Source of the DNA: Blepharisma japonicum
Taxonomy: Eukaryota > Ciliophora > Heterotrichea > Heterotrichida > Blepharismidae
Direction: 5' to 3'
DNA: 64,000 nucleotides
NCBI GenBank assembly: GCA_949751835.1
Contig: CATKHK010000053.1
Coordinates: 62,001 to 126,000, forward strand
How positions within the stretch are numbered: the stretch's first letter is position 1; every line of letters begins with the position of its first letter. Shown here piece by piece: positions 1 to 10,379 of this stretch. A program made the position numbers and the translations under genes. The notes under the pieces were generated by a model. That model saw only the letters and a program-made list of their open reading frames with translations. It had not been told where the DNA came from and did not search any database.

Positions 1-1326
1 TGCTTCAAGCCTGCTGTGCATCCAGTTAATGTCCATCCAGCTGTAGGTATTGGTGCATTTGAGCTTGAAAAAGCTGTAAATGAATTTTTTGTCAACCCAG
101 TCGCAAGAGGATAAGCAAAGTCCAATACAATGTTTGGAAGATTAGCACTGATTTGGAATCCAACAGAATCGACTCTACAAGCACTTTCTGTTAGAGTTAT
201 TGTTTCAGCACAATTATAGCAAGCAGGGCCAGGACTGCATTGTATGCAGGAATCAGCACAAGCTAAATAAAAACATGCAAAGACAAGTTGTTGAAGTGGG
301 ACTCTCTTGATTAAGGAAATATCCAATTGCACATACATCGCATTGGGTGCTTGTTGTTGAGCATCTATCACAATGGTGGTCTTTGGCGCAACCTAAGTAG
401 AATTTACAGTGGTAATTTTTAACTTCAAAAGTACTATCAAGACAATCCTTGCACTTATTAGCTGGATTTCTGGCTGAGTTAGAATCGCAAGAAGTGCATC
501 CATTGCTATTACAAGCGGTGCAATAGTTCAATAATGTGAAGCATGAATCATAACCATCGCATACATCATCACTGCAAACTCCAGGATTATTGCAAGGTCT
601 AGCTTCAATATTTGTAGTAGATCCATCATCTAATGTTATTGTATCATAACTCCCATTTATTGTTGCAGTCTTTGTAAGTATAACTTTGCTGAACTTTGCC
701 TTAATCGACATACCAAAATAGAATTTCCCTCCAGGCAATGCAAAATCAGCCGAAGTTTTGGTAATCATAGAGGCTTTAGGCAATATGATATCCAATGTAA
801 CAGTGGTTGATATCTGCTTAAAATGAAACACAATAAAGATCCACTTATCTATGTAAAAATTACTTAAAGGAACAGTTATGGGGACGTCATTAGCTGGATC
901 AGCTTGTGAGGAGCCTGATTGGAAGGAAACTTTTAAAGCACCATCTTTTGTTGATGAGACTATATAGTGTGGGCCAGCGCTATTTCCGAATTGAAAAACT
1001 TTGGTACTGATAGTTGATTGAAATCTTACCCAAAATCTAAATGCATACTCTGTTTCGGTTCCAATTAAACTGCTAGTGTCTGCTGTTAAACTCCAGGCTT
1101 GGCTACTAAGACCTGTTGAGAAACAGCCAACAAGATTTTCAATGTTTACAGTAGTATCTGGGGCTATATTAGGACCGTTGGAAGAAAGCTCATTTTCGAA
1201 ACCATTCGGCTAGCTAACAGCTGTATTTTTATATAAACTCCAGTAGCCTAGTGGTGTAAATAATCCATTGGCAAATGATAGGAGAACAAGAACGACAAGA
1301 GTATTTAGCGGTTTTGAATAAACCAT
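1..1326 (-). pseudogene. Secreted LamG/Cys-rich family, copy A (partial, premature stop)
   Basis: This is a copy of the secreted family described at 3002-4403, cut by the left edge of the window. It starts at the ATG at 1324-1326 and keeps the signal peptide, the LamG-like domain, the Cys-rich segment and most of the C-terminal domain. An in-frame TAG at 1210-1212 stands where the other copies have TTG (Leu), about 38 codons in. Intron 1 (393-407, 15 nt) is normal. Intron 2 (263-278, 16 nt) begins GC instead of GT. The rest of the frame is open, so decay is recent. Copy B lies head to head across an inverted repeat. I call it a pseudogene because no tiny intron can remove the TAG. The alternative, a start downstream of the stop, would lack a signal peptide. 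Confidence 0.7.
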
Positions 1327-2954
1327 TTTATTTATAAGCCTAATTTATTTCACTTTTATAAATGTTTGTTAAGGAAATTTTACTATCAAAATTCTGCCAA
1401 TTAATTTTGATGTTTTCAAATTTATGATTTTTAGGCCAGAATAGAAATTATAAATTCTTATGCATTCAGCTTAAAAAATTGCTTTCAAATTTGAATTTGT
1501 CGCTAGGCTTTCGAGCTTTTGAAAAAATTCAGACTTCTCCCTAGTTAAAAAAATCATATTTTGGCTCTAACGCATTCCAAGAAGGACTTGGATATCGAAA
1601 ACAAGTCAAATATTTTGAAATCACTATATACCTAAGCTGCATTCTATGTCAGTCATTCAATTTCTAATAAAGAAAATGGTTTCTAATAAAGATAAAAATT
1701 CTAAGAACTATTTAATTATTTTATTTTGAGATTTCAAGGATTGGTATAAATTTTGTGGGATTTTTTTACTCATAATAATTGAAATTTATTGAATAAGGAT
1801 TGCTGCTTATAGATTAAAAATTATTTCACCATCATCTTTGAATTGAGGGATTGCTTAATAATTAGCAACTTAAACAAAATAGGCTTAAAACTTTTATAAA
1901 ATTAAATTGAATTATCAAAAAGGGAAATTTAGCTACGATTTACTTAGTTAGTTTAGGACTGAATTTTTATCGGTTTGGGGAATGATGTAAATTTGGTGAG
2001 TTACCAAAAAAATGATTTTTTTACTCTTTTGAATCTAAAGAAGAAATTAAATAAAAAGCTATAATATAGCAGTGGTTGCATTTCAGCAATGCTCTCTGAC
2101 ATTAACTTTAAAAAATATGCATGATTAGAATTTTTACCAATTTTTTTTCATTTTTAGCCCATCAAATATTTGAACCCTTACCTTTGCATTGTTTGGCCAG
2201 TTATTTATTGTATTAAGAAGACTGAAGATTTAAGAAGAATTATTAAAATTTTCACTTGTTACTCTTATGCTTAAAATAGAAAATTCTATTTTTCCATTTA
2301 TTGGGATTTAAGCTTATAATTAATCAATTTAAAAGAAATTTAAATAGATCGTTTGAAAGTCTAAAATAATTAAGTAAATCGTAGATAAAGTTCACTTTTT
2401 GATAATTCAGTTTAATTTTATAAAAGTTTTAAGCCTATTTTGTTTAAGTTGCTAATTATTAAGCAAGCCCTCAATTCAAAGATGATGGTGAAATACTTTT
2501 TAATCTATAAGCAGCAATCCTTATGCAATAATTTCAATTTATTATGAGTAAAAAAATCCTCACAAAATTTATATCAATCCTTATGTCTCAAAATAAGTTA
2601 AATAAATAATTCTTAGGAATTTTATCCTTATTCGAAACCATTTTCTTTATTAGAAATTGAATGACTGACATAAAATGCACTTAGGACAATAGCTATTTCA
2701 AAATATTTGACTTGTTTTCAATTAAAATTTTCAATATCCAAGTCCTTCTTGGACTGCGTTCAAGCCAAAATATGATTTTTTAACTAGGGAAAAAGTCTGG
2801 ATTTTTTAAAAAAGCTCGAAAGCCTAGCGACCAATTCAAATTTGAAAGCAATGTTTAAACTGAATGCATAAGAATTTATAATTTCTATTTTGGCCTAAAA
2901 ATCATAAAGTTGAAAACATCAAAATTAATTGGCAGATTTTAATAATAAAATTTC

Positions 2955-3001
2955 TTTAACAAACATTTATAAAAGTGAAATAAATTAGGTTTATAAATAA
3001 A
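2955..3001 (+). promoter_or_regulatory. Conserved core 5' flank of the secreted family
   Basis: The roughly 40 bp before the start codon are almost identical in all four copies that keep a 5' end: here, 1327-1370 (minus), 11785-11825 (minus) and 18396-18440 (plus). The block has two TTATAAA-like words and ends directly at the ATG, so the 5' UTR is probably only a few bases to a few tens of bases. It is the best candidate for a family promoter. The wider flank is conserved for up to about 900 bp, so part of the identity is simply recent duplication. Confidence 0.45.
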
Positions 3002-4403
3002 ATGGTTTATTCAAAACCGCTAAATACTCTTGTCGTCCTTGTTCTCTTATCATTTGCCAATGGATCATTTACACCACTAGGCGACTGGCTTTTGCAAAAA
3101 ATGACAGCGGATAGCTTGCCGAATGGTTTTAAAAATGCTCTAACTTCCAGCACTCCTTATATAGCCCCGGATACTACTACAAACATTAATAGCCTTGTTG
3201 GCTGTGCCTCAACAAGTCTTAGTAATCAAGCCTGGAGTTTAACAGCAGACACTAGCACTTTAATAACAGGCCAAACAGAGTATGCATTTGGATTTTGGGT
3301 AAAATTTCAATCAACTATCAGTACCAAAGTTTTTCAATTCGGAGATAGCACTGGCCCACATTATATAGTCTCATCAACAAAAGATGGCGCTTTAAAAGTT
3401 TCCTTCCAATCAGGCTCCTCACCAGCTGATCCAGCTAATGACATCCCCATAACTGTTCCTTTAAGTAATTTTTACACAGACAAGTATATCTTTATTGTGT
3501 TTCATTTTAAGCAGGTATCAACCACTGTTACATTGGATATCATATTGCCTAAAACTGCTATGATTACCAAATCTTCAGCTGATTTTGCAATGCCTGGAGG
3601 GAAATTCTATTTTGGTATGCTGATTAAGGCAAATTTCAAGGAAGTTATACTTACAAAGACTGCAATAATAGATGGAAGTTATGATACAATAACATTAGAT
3701 GATGGATCTGCTCAAAATCCTGTAACTGCGCCTTGCGATAATCCTGGAGCTTGCAGTGATGATGTATGCAATAGTCCCTATGCATGCAATACATTATATG
3801 ATTATTGTACCGCTTGTGACAGCAGCAATGGATGCACTTCTTGCGATTCTAACTCATCCAGAGGTGGAAGTTGGTGCACTAGTTGTCTTGACAGTACTTT
3901 TGAAGTTAAAAACTACCACTGTAAATTCTAATTAGGTTGCGCCATAGACCACCATTGTGATGAATGCTCGACAAAAAGTACTCAATGCGATGTATGTGCA
4001 GCTGAGCATTACCTTTATCAAGAGAGTCCCACTTCAACAACTTGTCTTTGTATGCTTTTATTTAGCTTGTGCTAATTCCTGCACACAATGCAGTCCTGGC
4101 CCTGCTTGCTATAATTGTGCTGAAACAATAACTCAAACAGGAGGTACTTGTAGAGTCGATTCTGTTGGATTCCAAATCAGTGCTAATCTTCCAAATATTG
4201 TATTGGACTTTGCTAATCCTCTTTCAACTGGGTTGACAAAAAGTTCATTTACAGCAACTTCAAACTCAAATGCACCAATACCAACAGTTGGATGGACAAT
4301 TACTGGATGCACAGTAGGCTTGAAGCAATGCAGTATTACAACTGATAATCTTCAAGAAAGCGATCTCCCAATTTCGCTTGACTTCCAATTTACTCAAGCT
4401 TAA
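3002..4403 (+). CDS. Secreted LamG-like / Cys-rich protein, copy B (intact, 2 tiny introns)
   Basis: After removing two introns (3921-3935, 15 nt; 4050-4065, 16 nt) the frame is 456 aa and ends in TAA. Residues 1-21 form a signal peptide ending in ANG. Residues about 70-235 are beta-rich with the pattern F-W-V-F-S-T-I, and resemble a LamG/concanavalin-A-like domain. Residues about 245-340 are rich in Cys pairs (CxxC, CxSC), furin-like or TNFR-like. The C-terminal 110 residues are beta-rich with one Cys pair. There is no membrane span, so it is probably secreted or shed. Unspliced, intron 1 gives an in-frame TAA that could be mistaken for a nonsense mutation. An H3 pseudogene follows 70 bp downstream. 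Its function is unknown to me; a surface or matrix role is inference. Confidence 0.8.
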
Positions 4404-4413
4404 GTCAAGTCTG

Positions 4414-4450
4414 CCTAAGGTAACTAACCTTTCTAAAAAAATCAATAAAC
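4414..4450 (+). promoter_or_regulatory. Conserved 3' stem-loop element of the family (AAGGT...ACCTT)
   Basis: Just downstream of the stop codon lies CTAAGGTAACTAACCTTTCT followed by an A-rich run and ATCAATAA. AAGGT and ACCTT pair around a 5-nt loop. The same block follows copies C (9047-9080), D (minus, 10328-10373), E (14691-14725) and F (19862-19895). Decayed forms sit near 22225 and 21345 (minus), and a solitary copy at 55680-55720 (minus). The position fits a transcript 3'-end signal, but this is inference from conservation alone. Confidence 0.45.
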
Positions 4451-4472
4451 TCTCTTACCTTAACTATATTAA

Positions 4473-4903
4473 ATGGCAAGAATTAAACAAACAGCAAGAA
4501 AGACTACCTCAGCAGGAAAAACCCTAAAAAGCACCTCGCAACTAAGGCCGCTAAGAAGGTCTCAGCCACCACCTCAGGTGCTAAGAAGCCACACAGATTT
4601 AGACCAGGCACAGTGGCTTTAATAGAAATTAGAAAATACCAAAAGAGCTGAACTTTTAGTCAGAAAACTTCCTCTCCAAAGACTTGTGAGAGAAAGTGCT
4701 CAAGAATATGAACAGATCTCAGATTCCAAAGCTCAGCTGTCCTTGCACTCCAAGAAGATGCTAAAGCTTACCTCGTCGGACTTCATGAGGACACCAACCT
4801 TTGTGCAATCCACGGCAAAAGAGTGACTATTATGCCAAGAGACATGCAATTAGCCAGAAGAATCAGAGGAGATCATAATGTAATCCCCTCTTATCTCAAC
4901 TAG
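4473..4903 (+). pseudogene. Histone H3-like pseudogene 1
   Basis: It reads as a histone H3 from [16 protein letters not shown] at the N terminus, through KSTELLVRKLP and [15 protein letters not shown], to [12 protein letters not shown] and LARRIRG, ending in TAG. At least three small indels break it: one C lost near codon 12, two bases lost in the KST segment, and one base lost before TDLRFQSS. The C-terminal tail ([10 protein letters not shown]) differs from the usual GERA ending, so the parent was probably a divergent H3 variant. It sits 70 bp downstream of copy B, in the same arrangement as copy E and the second H3 pseudogene, so the pair was duplicated as a block. Confidence 0.85.
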
Positions 4904-5199
4904 GGCATACCGAGCATTTTACATAGGAAATTAAAGGCAAATCTAGTCTCTCTTATAATTTCTTTATTTTTATTTAAATTTCATTCTAAAGCTTAACTTT
5001 TAATTATGTATAGAGGAGGCTTCATATTTTATTCTTAATAAGAGGCAATAGAGCTGAGATTGCTTTTAATTTCATATAGCTATAGTATTCACATAAGCAT
5101 TTTAGATTAAATTCTGGCATAGAAATCACTATATTTCTTGAAAAATCAGCCTTGCTGCTCCAACATAGTCATTAGCTTTGCTAATTCACTGGAGCCAGC
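4904..5199. other. Non-coding AT-rich stretch
   Basis: The first 40 bp continue the homology with the region after the second H3 pseudogene (15183-15230). Beyond that I see no gene or structured element. Confidence 0.5.
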
Positions 5200-5650
5200 C
5201 TTTGAAAAGATTCCTTCCAGCACAAAAAGTGTGTTAATCTTAATTCATTCCCAGTGCATAGTATTATGAAACCTACCAAAGCAAAAAAACAATTCCGAAG
5301 CTGTAATTGTAGCAGTTGTGACATAGGCATCCTTAAATTTTAATTTCTCTCTATTTTTCCTTCATCATAAGTGCCCATAACTCTACCTGTATAGTTTTTA
5401 ATCCTTCTTTACTAAAAGCAGAGTAGAGTATAATCACCATTACAAAACCTAAAATATCGGCCCATTCTATCAAATAGCATAAAATCAAAAATGATCAGAT
5501 AAAAATTGCAATCGATTTTATATCATCATAGTGAATGCAAGCCCATGCAAAATCCCAGCTCAGTTGTTATCAAACTTGATCCTTTTATAGTCTTTTTGGG
5601 AAATTCTTAAAAAAGACTTTTTAAGACTTTTTTGTAATTTAATCAGATGC
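5200..5650 (-). pseudogene. Relic of a membrane-protein gene (copy 1)
   Basis: Read on the minus strand this matches 15483-15880 over about 400 bp, with many substitutions and indels. The better-preserved second copy shows hydrophobic stretches around a charged segment (RIKKYIDFFGEYNKEEEK). Here the corresponding region is broken by stops and shifts. The parent gene is not recognised. It could be another part of the ABC transporter whose relics lie next to it, but I see no diagnostic motif. Confidence 0.5.
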
Positions 5651-6860
5651 AAGCCTATCTTCTTTAAGAGTAATCAGCCTTTCTAATAAGAAAATACATC
5701 TCTTTATATTTAATAATTGATATTATATATTATGATTTAATCAAAAATATTTTTATTGAAAAACTTTTTTAAATGGATAAGTTAAATATGCCTTACATTA
5801 ATTCTCACAATAAAGATGACAAAACCGTATATAATTTTATGATTATATAAGAACTAATTGAGCCATAACTTTTATTAAAGGAAATTTATAGATTTTTGCA
5901 ATCATATCCTTTATTGCTCCTCTAGTCATTAGTTTTTCAAGTTTTTTTTCTTACGGAAGCATTAAAATGCAGACAGAAGTAGTGTATATATTCTGATAAT
6001 CTCATTTCAATCACGCATTCGATTGCATTTATCTGATCAATTTTTTTCATGTTTATCTCAAAAATTAATATGTATTTATAGAGATTCAATGTTAGATAGG
6101 CTTCAATTTTTTCTATCTTATCTCCTTTAAACTTTGCCTTTAAATTTAGCATTTTTTATGCATTTTATTAAGTTATTGCGAAGCTATGCAAGCCAAGTAA
6201 ACTGATACATTTCCCTAGATAAATTTTTGTTTAATCCTGACACTTTTTTCACTTATTTTTTTCATTAAGCTTTTTTTCTTTGTTTTCTTGAATTTTATGG
6301 AATTCTTTTTTTTAAGCTAAGCCCTATAAGTCATACAAACCAGCCACTTACTTAAGTTTTTCCTTAATATTTAATCATATTAAAGCAATAAAAAGTCATT
6401 CTTGCTCTAACTAAAATTATTTAATTTCAAAATTTGAAGTATTTATTTCTTAGCAAATTTCATGACTTTTTCATGATAAAGTTCCTAAAAAATTAATCTT
6501 TTTTTTCCCAGTTCTTTGGGGCTATCTCTTTTCAGGTTGCTTCTTCCATTAAAATGATCACATCCTATTTAATAATTGTCCTAAGTCTATGCGTAAAAAT
6601 AAGCAAAAATCCAGTTTTTAGCTTCTTTGTTTATTCTAGCATGAATAATTTATCAATTTTATTGCTGGCATTTAATCTAGCTTCATTTTTTTACAACGAT
6701 TTTATTATTCTAATAAAAGCCTTTCCAAAACTAGCTAATTGTTTTGCTTCTTCATAGATACTTACTTCATCACCTATGAAAATAGATTGAGGCCATCAGG
6801 TAAAGAAGCTATAAACTTAGATAAGTGTGCCCTTTTGCTGGATCTTATTTGAGAGCTCAT
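5651..6860. other. AT-rich stretch without supportable genes
   Basis: Only short open frames appear (for example minus 5937-6152 and plus 6554-6757), with low-complexity hydrophobic or lysine-rich translations. They have no recognisable motif and no duplicate elsewhere in the window. I do not call genes here. Confidence 0.5.
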
Positions 6861-6869
6861 AGAAGGGTC

Positions 6870-8400
6870 GACATCTCTATAAAAAAAAGATATTGAGCAA
6901 TTTCAGATATTTAAAAAAGCAGGCTGTGAAGACTGGGTTTTCTGTAGTCCCGATTATTAATAAAGATTGTCGCGACAGATAAGTTAATAATCCTGAAAAG
7001 AGATGGCATGATTGAGTTTTTTTTTTGGGCTGCCAACGATTCCACATTTTTATTCTAGGGTTTATTAAAATATTAGAATTAAAAGATTTTCTTGGCATTC
7101 CATCATTGATAATTTTTTTTTGATTTTTCCTTAAAAGATGCACCATTTCCAAATTCTCCTTCAGGAGTAACTCTGCATGCTCCATTAGCTGTTGAGGAAA
7201 AGCAATCAATTGCTGTATTATATTAGGGATTCTGACAAAAATCAATAGATGGCCCAAGAAATTAGTAACAAATATGCATCAGCTAAGCTTTTGTCAGCTT
7301 AGTCTTTATATAAATTTAACAAGTCCATTAAGGGTACATGAGATAGCAGGACCAAGAGCCCACATGCATTTCATAGAACTTACTAAAAGCTCGACGCTGA
7401 TGTTGTATCTAAAATATTAAATAATAGCAGCCTTCATATCAGAATAAATTCCTTTTTAAAGACATAGGGATCTTATGGTTACAATTTCATATAAGGTAGT
7501 ATTCTCATAGATAAAATAGATAGCGCAATAATTTTTATAAAATTTTTTTTTAAAAAAATAAAACCAATTTGATTTATTAAAACTTTAAAGCAGCCAGCCT
7601 TACATGAGGAAGTATAAAATTATTATTGTGATTAAAATCCAAAAATTTTGCATTTTATCTTCATTAGTCCATATCGCAAGCCATAACACAGTAGCTGAAC
7701 AAACGGCTTGTGTAAATATCACAAAAGCCACTCGCAGCCCAAAGTTCGGCTCCGAGGTAAACCCGTACTTAAAATACTTATAATAAATCACAAACGTGGC
7801 ATCTTCCAGTGTTTTCTCATCTCCTGCAGCACCATAATTTTTTCTCCTTTATCTGTTATTCTACTCTCATTCCCTCACATCTTGCTTTTTTCATTTTTCT
7901 GTTTAAGCTCCTCTAGAATAAAAAGCAATTCTTCTCGACTGTTTTCATATGTCTTGAAAAATATTTGCTTCCTTGACTTATGACTAAAATTTTTTATCAG
8001 CTTGAGAAATGATTTGAACTTTGTGTGCTAACTAAATATATGAGAATCAACTTGCGTATCTGCAGCACTTAAAGAATCATCAAGCAAAGCAATGTCTTTT
8101 TCAAACTAATTCTCGCTTTTTAGTCTTGACTTAGAGTATCTTAATTGTGACCTATAAGTGTTTCATCATTTGATCTGAGTATAATAAATACATAATTTCG
8201 CTTAAAGGATAAAATTTGTATAAAAGCCCCATAAAAGGCTATTTTTTTCCAATTTTATAGGTGCTCAACTCTCCTTGCTTTAAAGCAAAATTCAGGTACT
8301 TTTTGGCTAAGTCATCACTTTTTTATCTTTAATTAACTTCAAATGAATTTTCTTATCTCTCATTTTTTGCAAATTGCTTTAATAAGAAAATGTCATTTTT
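6870..8400 (-). pseudogene. ABCC/MRP-type ABC transporter relic 1
   Basis: On the minus strand at about 8045-8100 a clear nucleotide-binding-domain motif appears: Walker B DIALLDDSLSAAD followed by TQVDSHIF. Upstream is KARISL, as after an ABC signature. Downstream come a linker and then, at 7600-7791, the start of a second membrane domain (YYKYFKYGFTSEPNFGLR followed by a long hydrophobic helix). A stretch at about 7300-7440 resembles the FFDTTP region of ABCC membrane domain 2. The order NBD1, linker, TMD2 fits ABCC proteins. Several stops and shifts break it, so it is dead. Exact ends are uncertain, and below 7260 I cannot align it. Two further relics of the same gene lie at 13210-13600 and 20760-21130. 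Confidence 0.75.
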
Positions 8401-8440
8401 CTAAGAACACCGCCAAGCCTATATTTCTATCAGAATTATC

Positions 8441-8566
8441 ATTATCCAGTTTTTCACTTAAAAGCATAATTTGCCATTCTCTCTATGGTGAATTTTATCA
8501 TAGTTAATGAAAAACAATAAAACGCTCATTCTGATGATAAAATGGAATCTAAAAGTAAAATCTTTA
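8441..8566 (+). repeat. Direct repeat of about 125 bp (partner at 15359-15484)
   Basis: The block from ATTATCCAGTTTTTCAC to AAAAGTAAAATCTTTA occurs nearly unchanged at 15359-15484. Here it joins directly to copy C of the secreted family. At the partner site it joins the membrane-protein relic. The shared end marks a recombination breakpoint. Confidence 0.75.
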
Positions 8567-9034
8567 GGCTGCGCCACAGACCACAATTGTGTCGAATGCT
8601 CGACAAAAAATACTCAATGCGATTTATGTGCAATTGGATACTTCCTTTATGACGAGAGTGCCTCTTCAACAACTTGTCTTTGTAAGTTTTATTTAGCTTG
8701 TGACGATTCCTGTGTAAGTTGCAAACCAGGCCCTGCATGCTATACTTGTGCTGAAACAGTAACTCAAACAGGAACCACTTGTAGAGTCGATTCTGTTGAA
8801 TTCCAGGCCAGCGTTAATATTCCAAACATTATAATAGACTTTGCTCATCCTCTCTCAACTGGGTTGACAAAAAGTTCATTTACAGTTACTTCAAACTCAA
8901 ATACACCAATCCCAGCAAACGGATGGACAATTACTGGATGCATAGCTGGCTTAAAGCAATGCATAATTGTGGCTGATAATCTTCATGAAAGCGATCTCCC
9001 AATTATGCTTGGAGTCGAGCTTACTCAAGTTTAA
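8567..9034 (+). pseudogene. Secreted family, copy C (5'-truncated)
   Basis: It starts within the second exon of the family (GCATDHHC) and runs to the normal C terminus and a TAA stop. The signal peptide, LamG-like domain and first Cys cluster are missing. Its remaining intron (8681-8695, GTAAGTTTTATTTAG) is 15 nt, against 16 nt in the other copies. The frame is open upstream into the repeat block to an ATG at 8507, but those first 20 residues come from unrelated repeat DNA. The junction lies where intron 1 of the family would be. It could be transcribed as a truncated protein, but it has no signal peptide. I treat it as a fragment. Confidence 0.7.
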
Positions 9035-9080
9035 GCCAAGTCTGCCTAAGGTAACTAACCTTTCTAAAAAATTAATTATT

Positions 9081-9786
9081 TCAATTAGGGTATAATATTA
9101 GCTCTTTATCTTGTTGATTTTCTTTAAAATCAATATGATATTTTAATATCATGAGCTTTCATAATTAAAAAGTGCATTTATAGGACACAAATCTAATAAT
9201 CCTTTTCAAATCACGAGTTCAATAGTATTTTATCTAAGTGATTTTATTTTTGCTAAAAATTGGGAAACTTTTATGCAGCTGCTAGTTCTATTTACTTAGT
9301 TTGTATCCCATTTTTCCACTTTTATATTTGAATATTGTGAAGCTTATAAGTCTTTGCTCAAGATAAATGGTAAGAAAAAATATAGAGTTAATATTTATAG
9401 CTTTTAATATTTTGCTAAATAAATGATTAGCATTTAAACGGCCAGATTCATAGCCTTTGTGCGTTATGTTTTGCTTGAAAAAAGAATTTATACATTTCTA
9501 CATAATTTCTTATGCTGAAATTTATAGCTTCATATCTAATTTCTTTTGACAAAGACTATTTGGATTTAAGATCAAGCTTAAAAGGAAATTAAATTTTCTC
9601 TTATTGGATCTTAAATCCAATCAATAAGCAATTGCACTTGAATATTATTTAAAACTTCGAATGCAGGGAAATTCTCCTACATAAATTTCTAACTCAACAT
9701 GATTCAAAAGTTAATAGTACTCAAACAAAAAATGAAGACAAAATCATTAACCTATGGGAAAATTGACCCACAGTCAGTTAAATAAA
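9081..9786. repeat. Diverged repeat also present at 16680-17080
   Basis: Between about 9280 and 9650 the sequence resembles 16680-17080 in the same orientation, for example CCACTTTTATATTTGA versus CCACTTTTGTATTTGA and a shared TAATTTCTTTTGA followed by AAGA. It is AT-rich, with no open frame of interest. It looks like an old duplicated spacer. Confidence 0.4.
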
Positions 9787-9787
9787 A

Positions 9788-9835
9788 TCTCCTATGCAAA
9801 ATGCTATGGTATACCCTAGTTAAGATAAGAGTTAG
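9788..9835 (-). pseudogene. Histone H3 3'-end relic
   Basis: On the minus strand this matches the last codons, the TAG stop and the 3' flank of the H3 pseudogenes (TATCTTAACTAGGGTATACC, then AGCATTTTGCATAGGA). Only the tail survives. Its place downstream of copy D mirrors the gene-H3 order of the B and E blocks, so this was a third family-H3 block. Confidence 0.6.
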
Positions 9836-9839
9836 AAGA

Positions 9840-10312
9840 TTAAAAGTCTGCCCTGTGAGCAATACGATTGCAATCTTCTAAAACTCGATTTCTTTCAGCT
9901 CCAAGCTCAAATTCTGTCCCAACATTGATCATTTCAAAAAAGCGCCTGTTGTGCTGATTGAATCTCTTCCCAATTTATCGATAGTAAACTGCAGGCCAAG
10001 CCAAAAACAAAGGAGAGAAAACAAGTCTTTTGCAGCTGAAGTTTACAGCAAGCTGAAGGAGATTCCTAAAAACATGCCATCAAAAAAGGACTTTAAAATT
10101 ACGGCAAATCTGTATTTTCTCTTGACAATATAAGCCCAATCTCTTTCAGCATTAGTTTTATAGGTATCTAAGTTCTTGTTTAGTGCCCAGTCTTTAATAA
10201 ATTTCATACGCAAATTGTTGCAAACGTGGTCAGCATCTTTTTTCAGCCTCAGGAGGTAGTTCAATCTTCTCCTTATAGAAGTATTCTTCATCCATAACAC
10301 CCATAATGTTAA
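9840..10312 (-). pseudogene. Relic of an unrecognised gene inserted between copy D and its H3
   Basis: Read on the minus strand, coherent coding fragments appear in successive frames: MDEEYFYKEKIELPPEAEKR, then DWALNKNLDTYKTNAERDWA followed by a basic and a hydrophobic stretch, and later FFEMINVGTEFELGAERNRV. The residue make-up looks like real protein, not chance translation, but indels separate the pieces. I do not recognise the family. It lies between the 3' end of copy D and the H3 tail, unlike the B and E blocks, where H3 follows directly. Confidence 0.45.
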
Positions 10313-10379
10313 ATTGTTAGTTGAGTTAAGAGATTTATTGATTTTTTTAGAAAGGTTAGTTACCTTAGGCAGACTTGAC

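Larger units (their letters stand above)
1..4403. repeat. Large inverted repeat carrying family copies A and B
   Basis: The left arm (about 1-1960, minus-strand gene A plus its 5' flank) matches the reverse complement of the right arm (about 2372-4403, 5' flank plus gene B). The arms share the 5' flank nearly base for base, including the segments just before both start codons. About 410 bp in the middle does not pair. The right-hand part of that spacer (about 2150-2340) instead matches the 5' flanks of copies D and F. The two genes are therefore divergent paralogues from one inverted duplication. The left arm may continue beyond the window. Confidence 0.75.

Noticed and set aside
3929-3931. 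In-frame TAA in copy B (and TAG in copy D) as nonsense mutations
   Set aside because: Both lie inside a 15-nt intron (GTAAATTCTAATTAG in B). Removing it gives exact frames in B, D and F.
8507-8566. ATG at 8507 as the true start of copy C
   Set aside because: The first 20 codons come from a repeat also found at 15359-15484 next to unrelated sequence.
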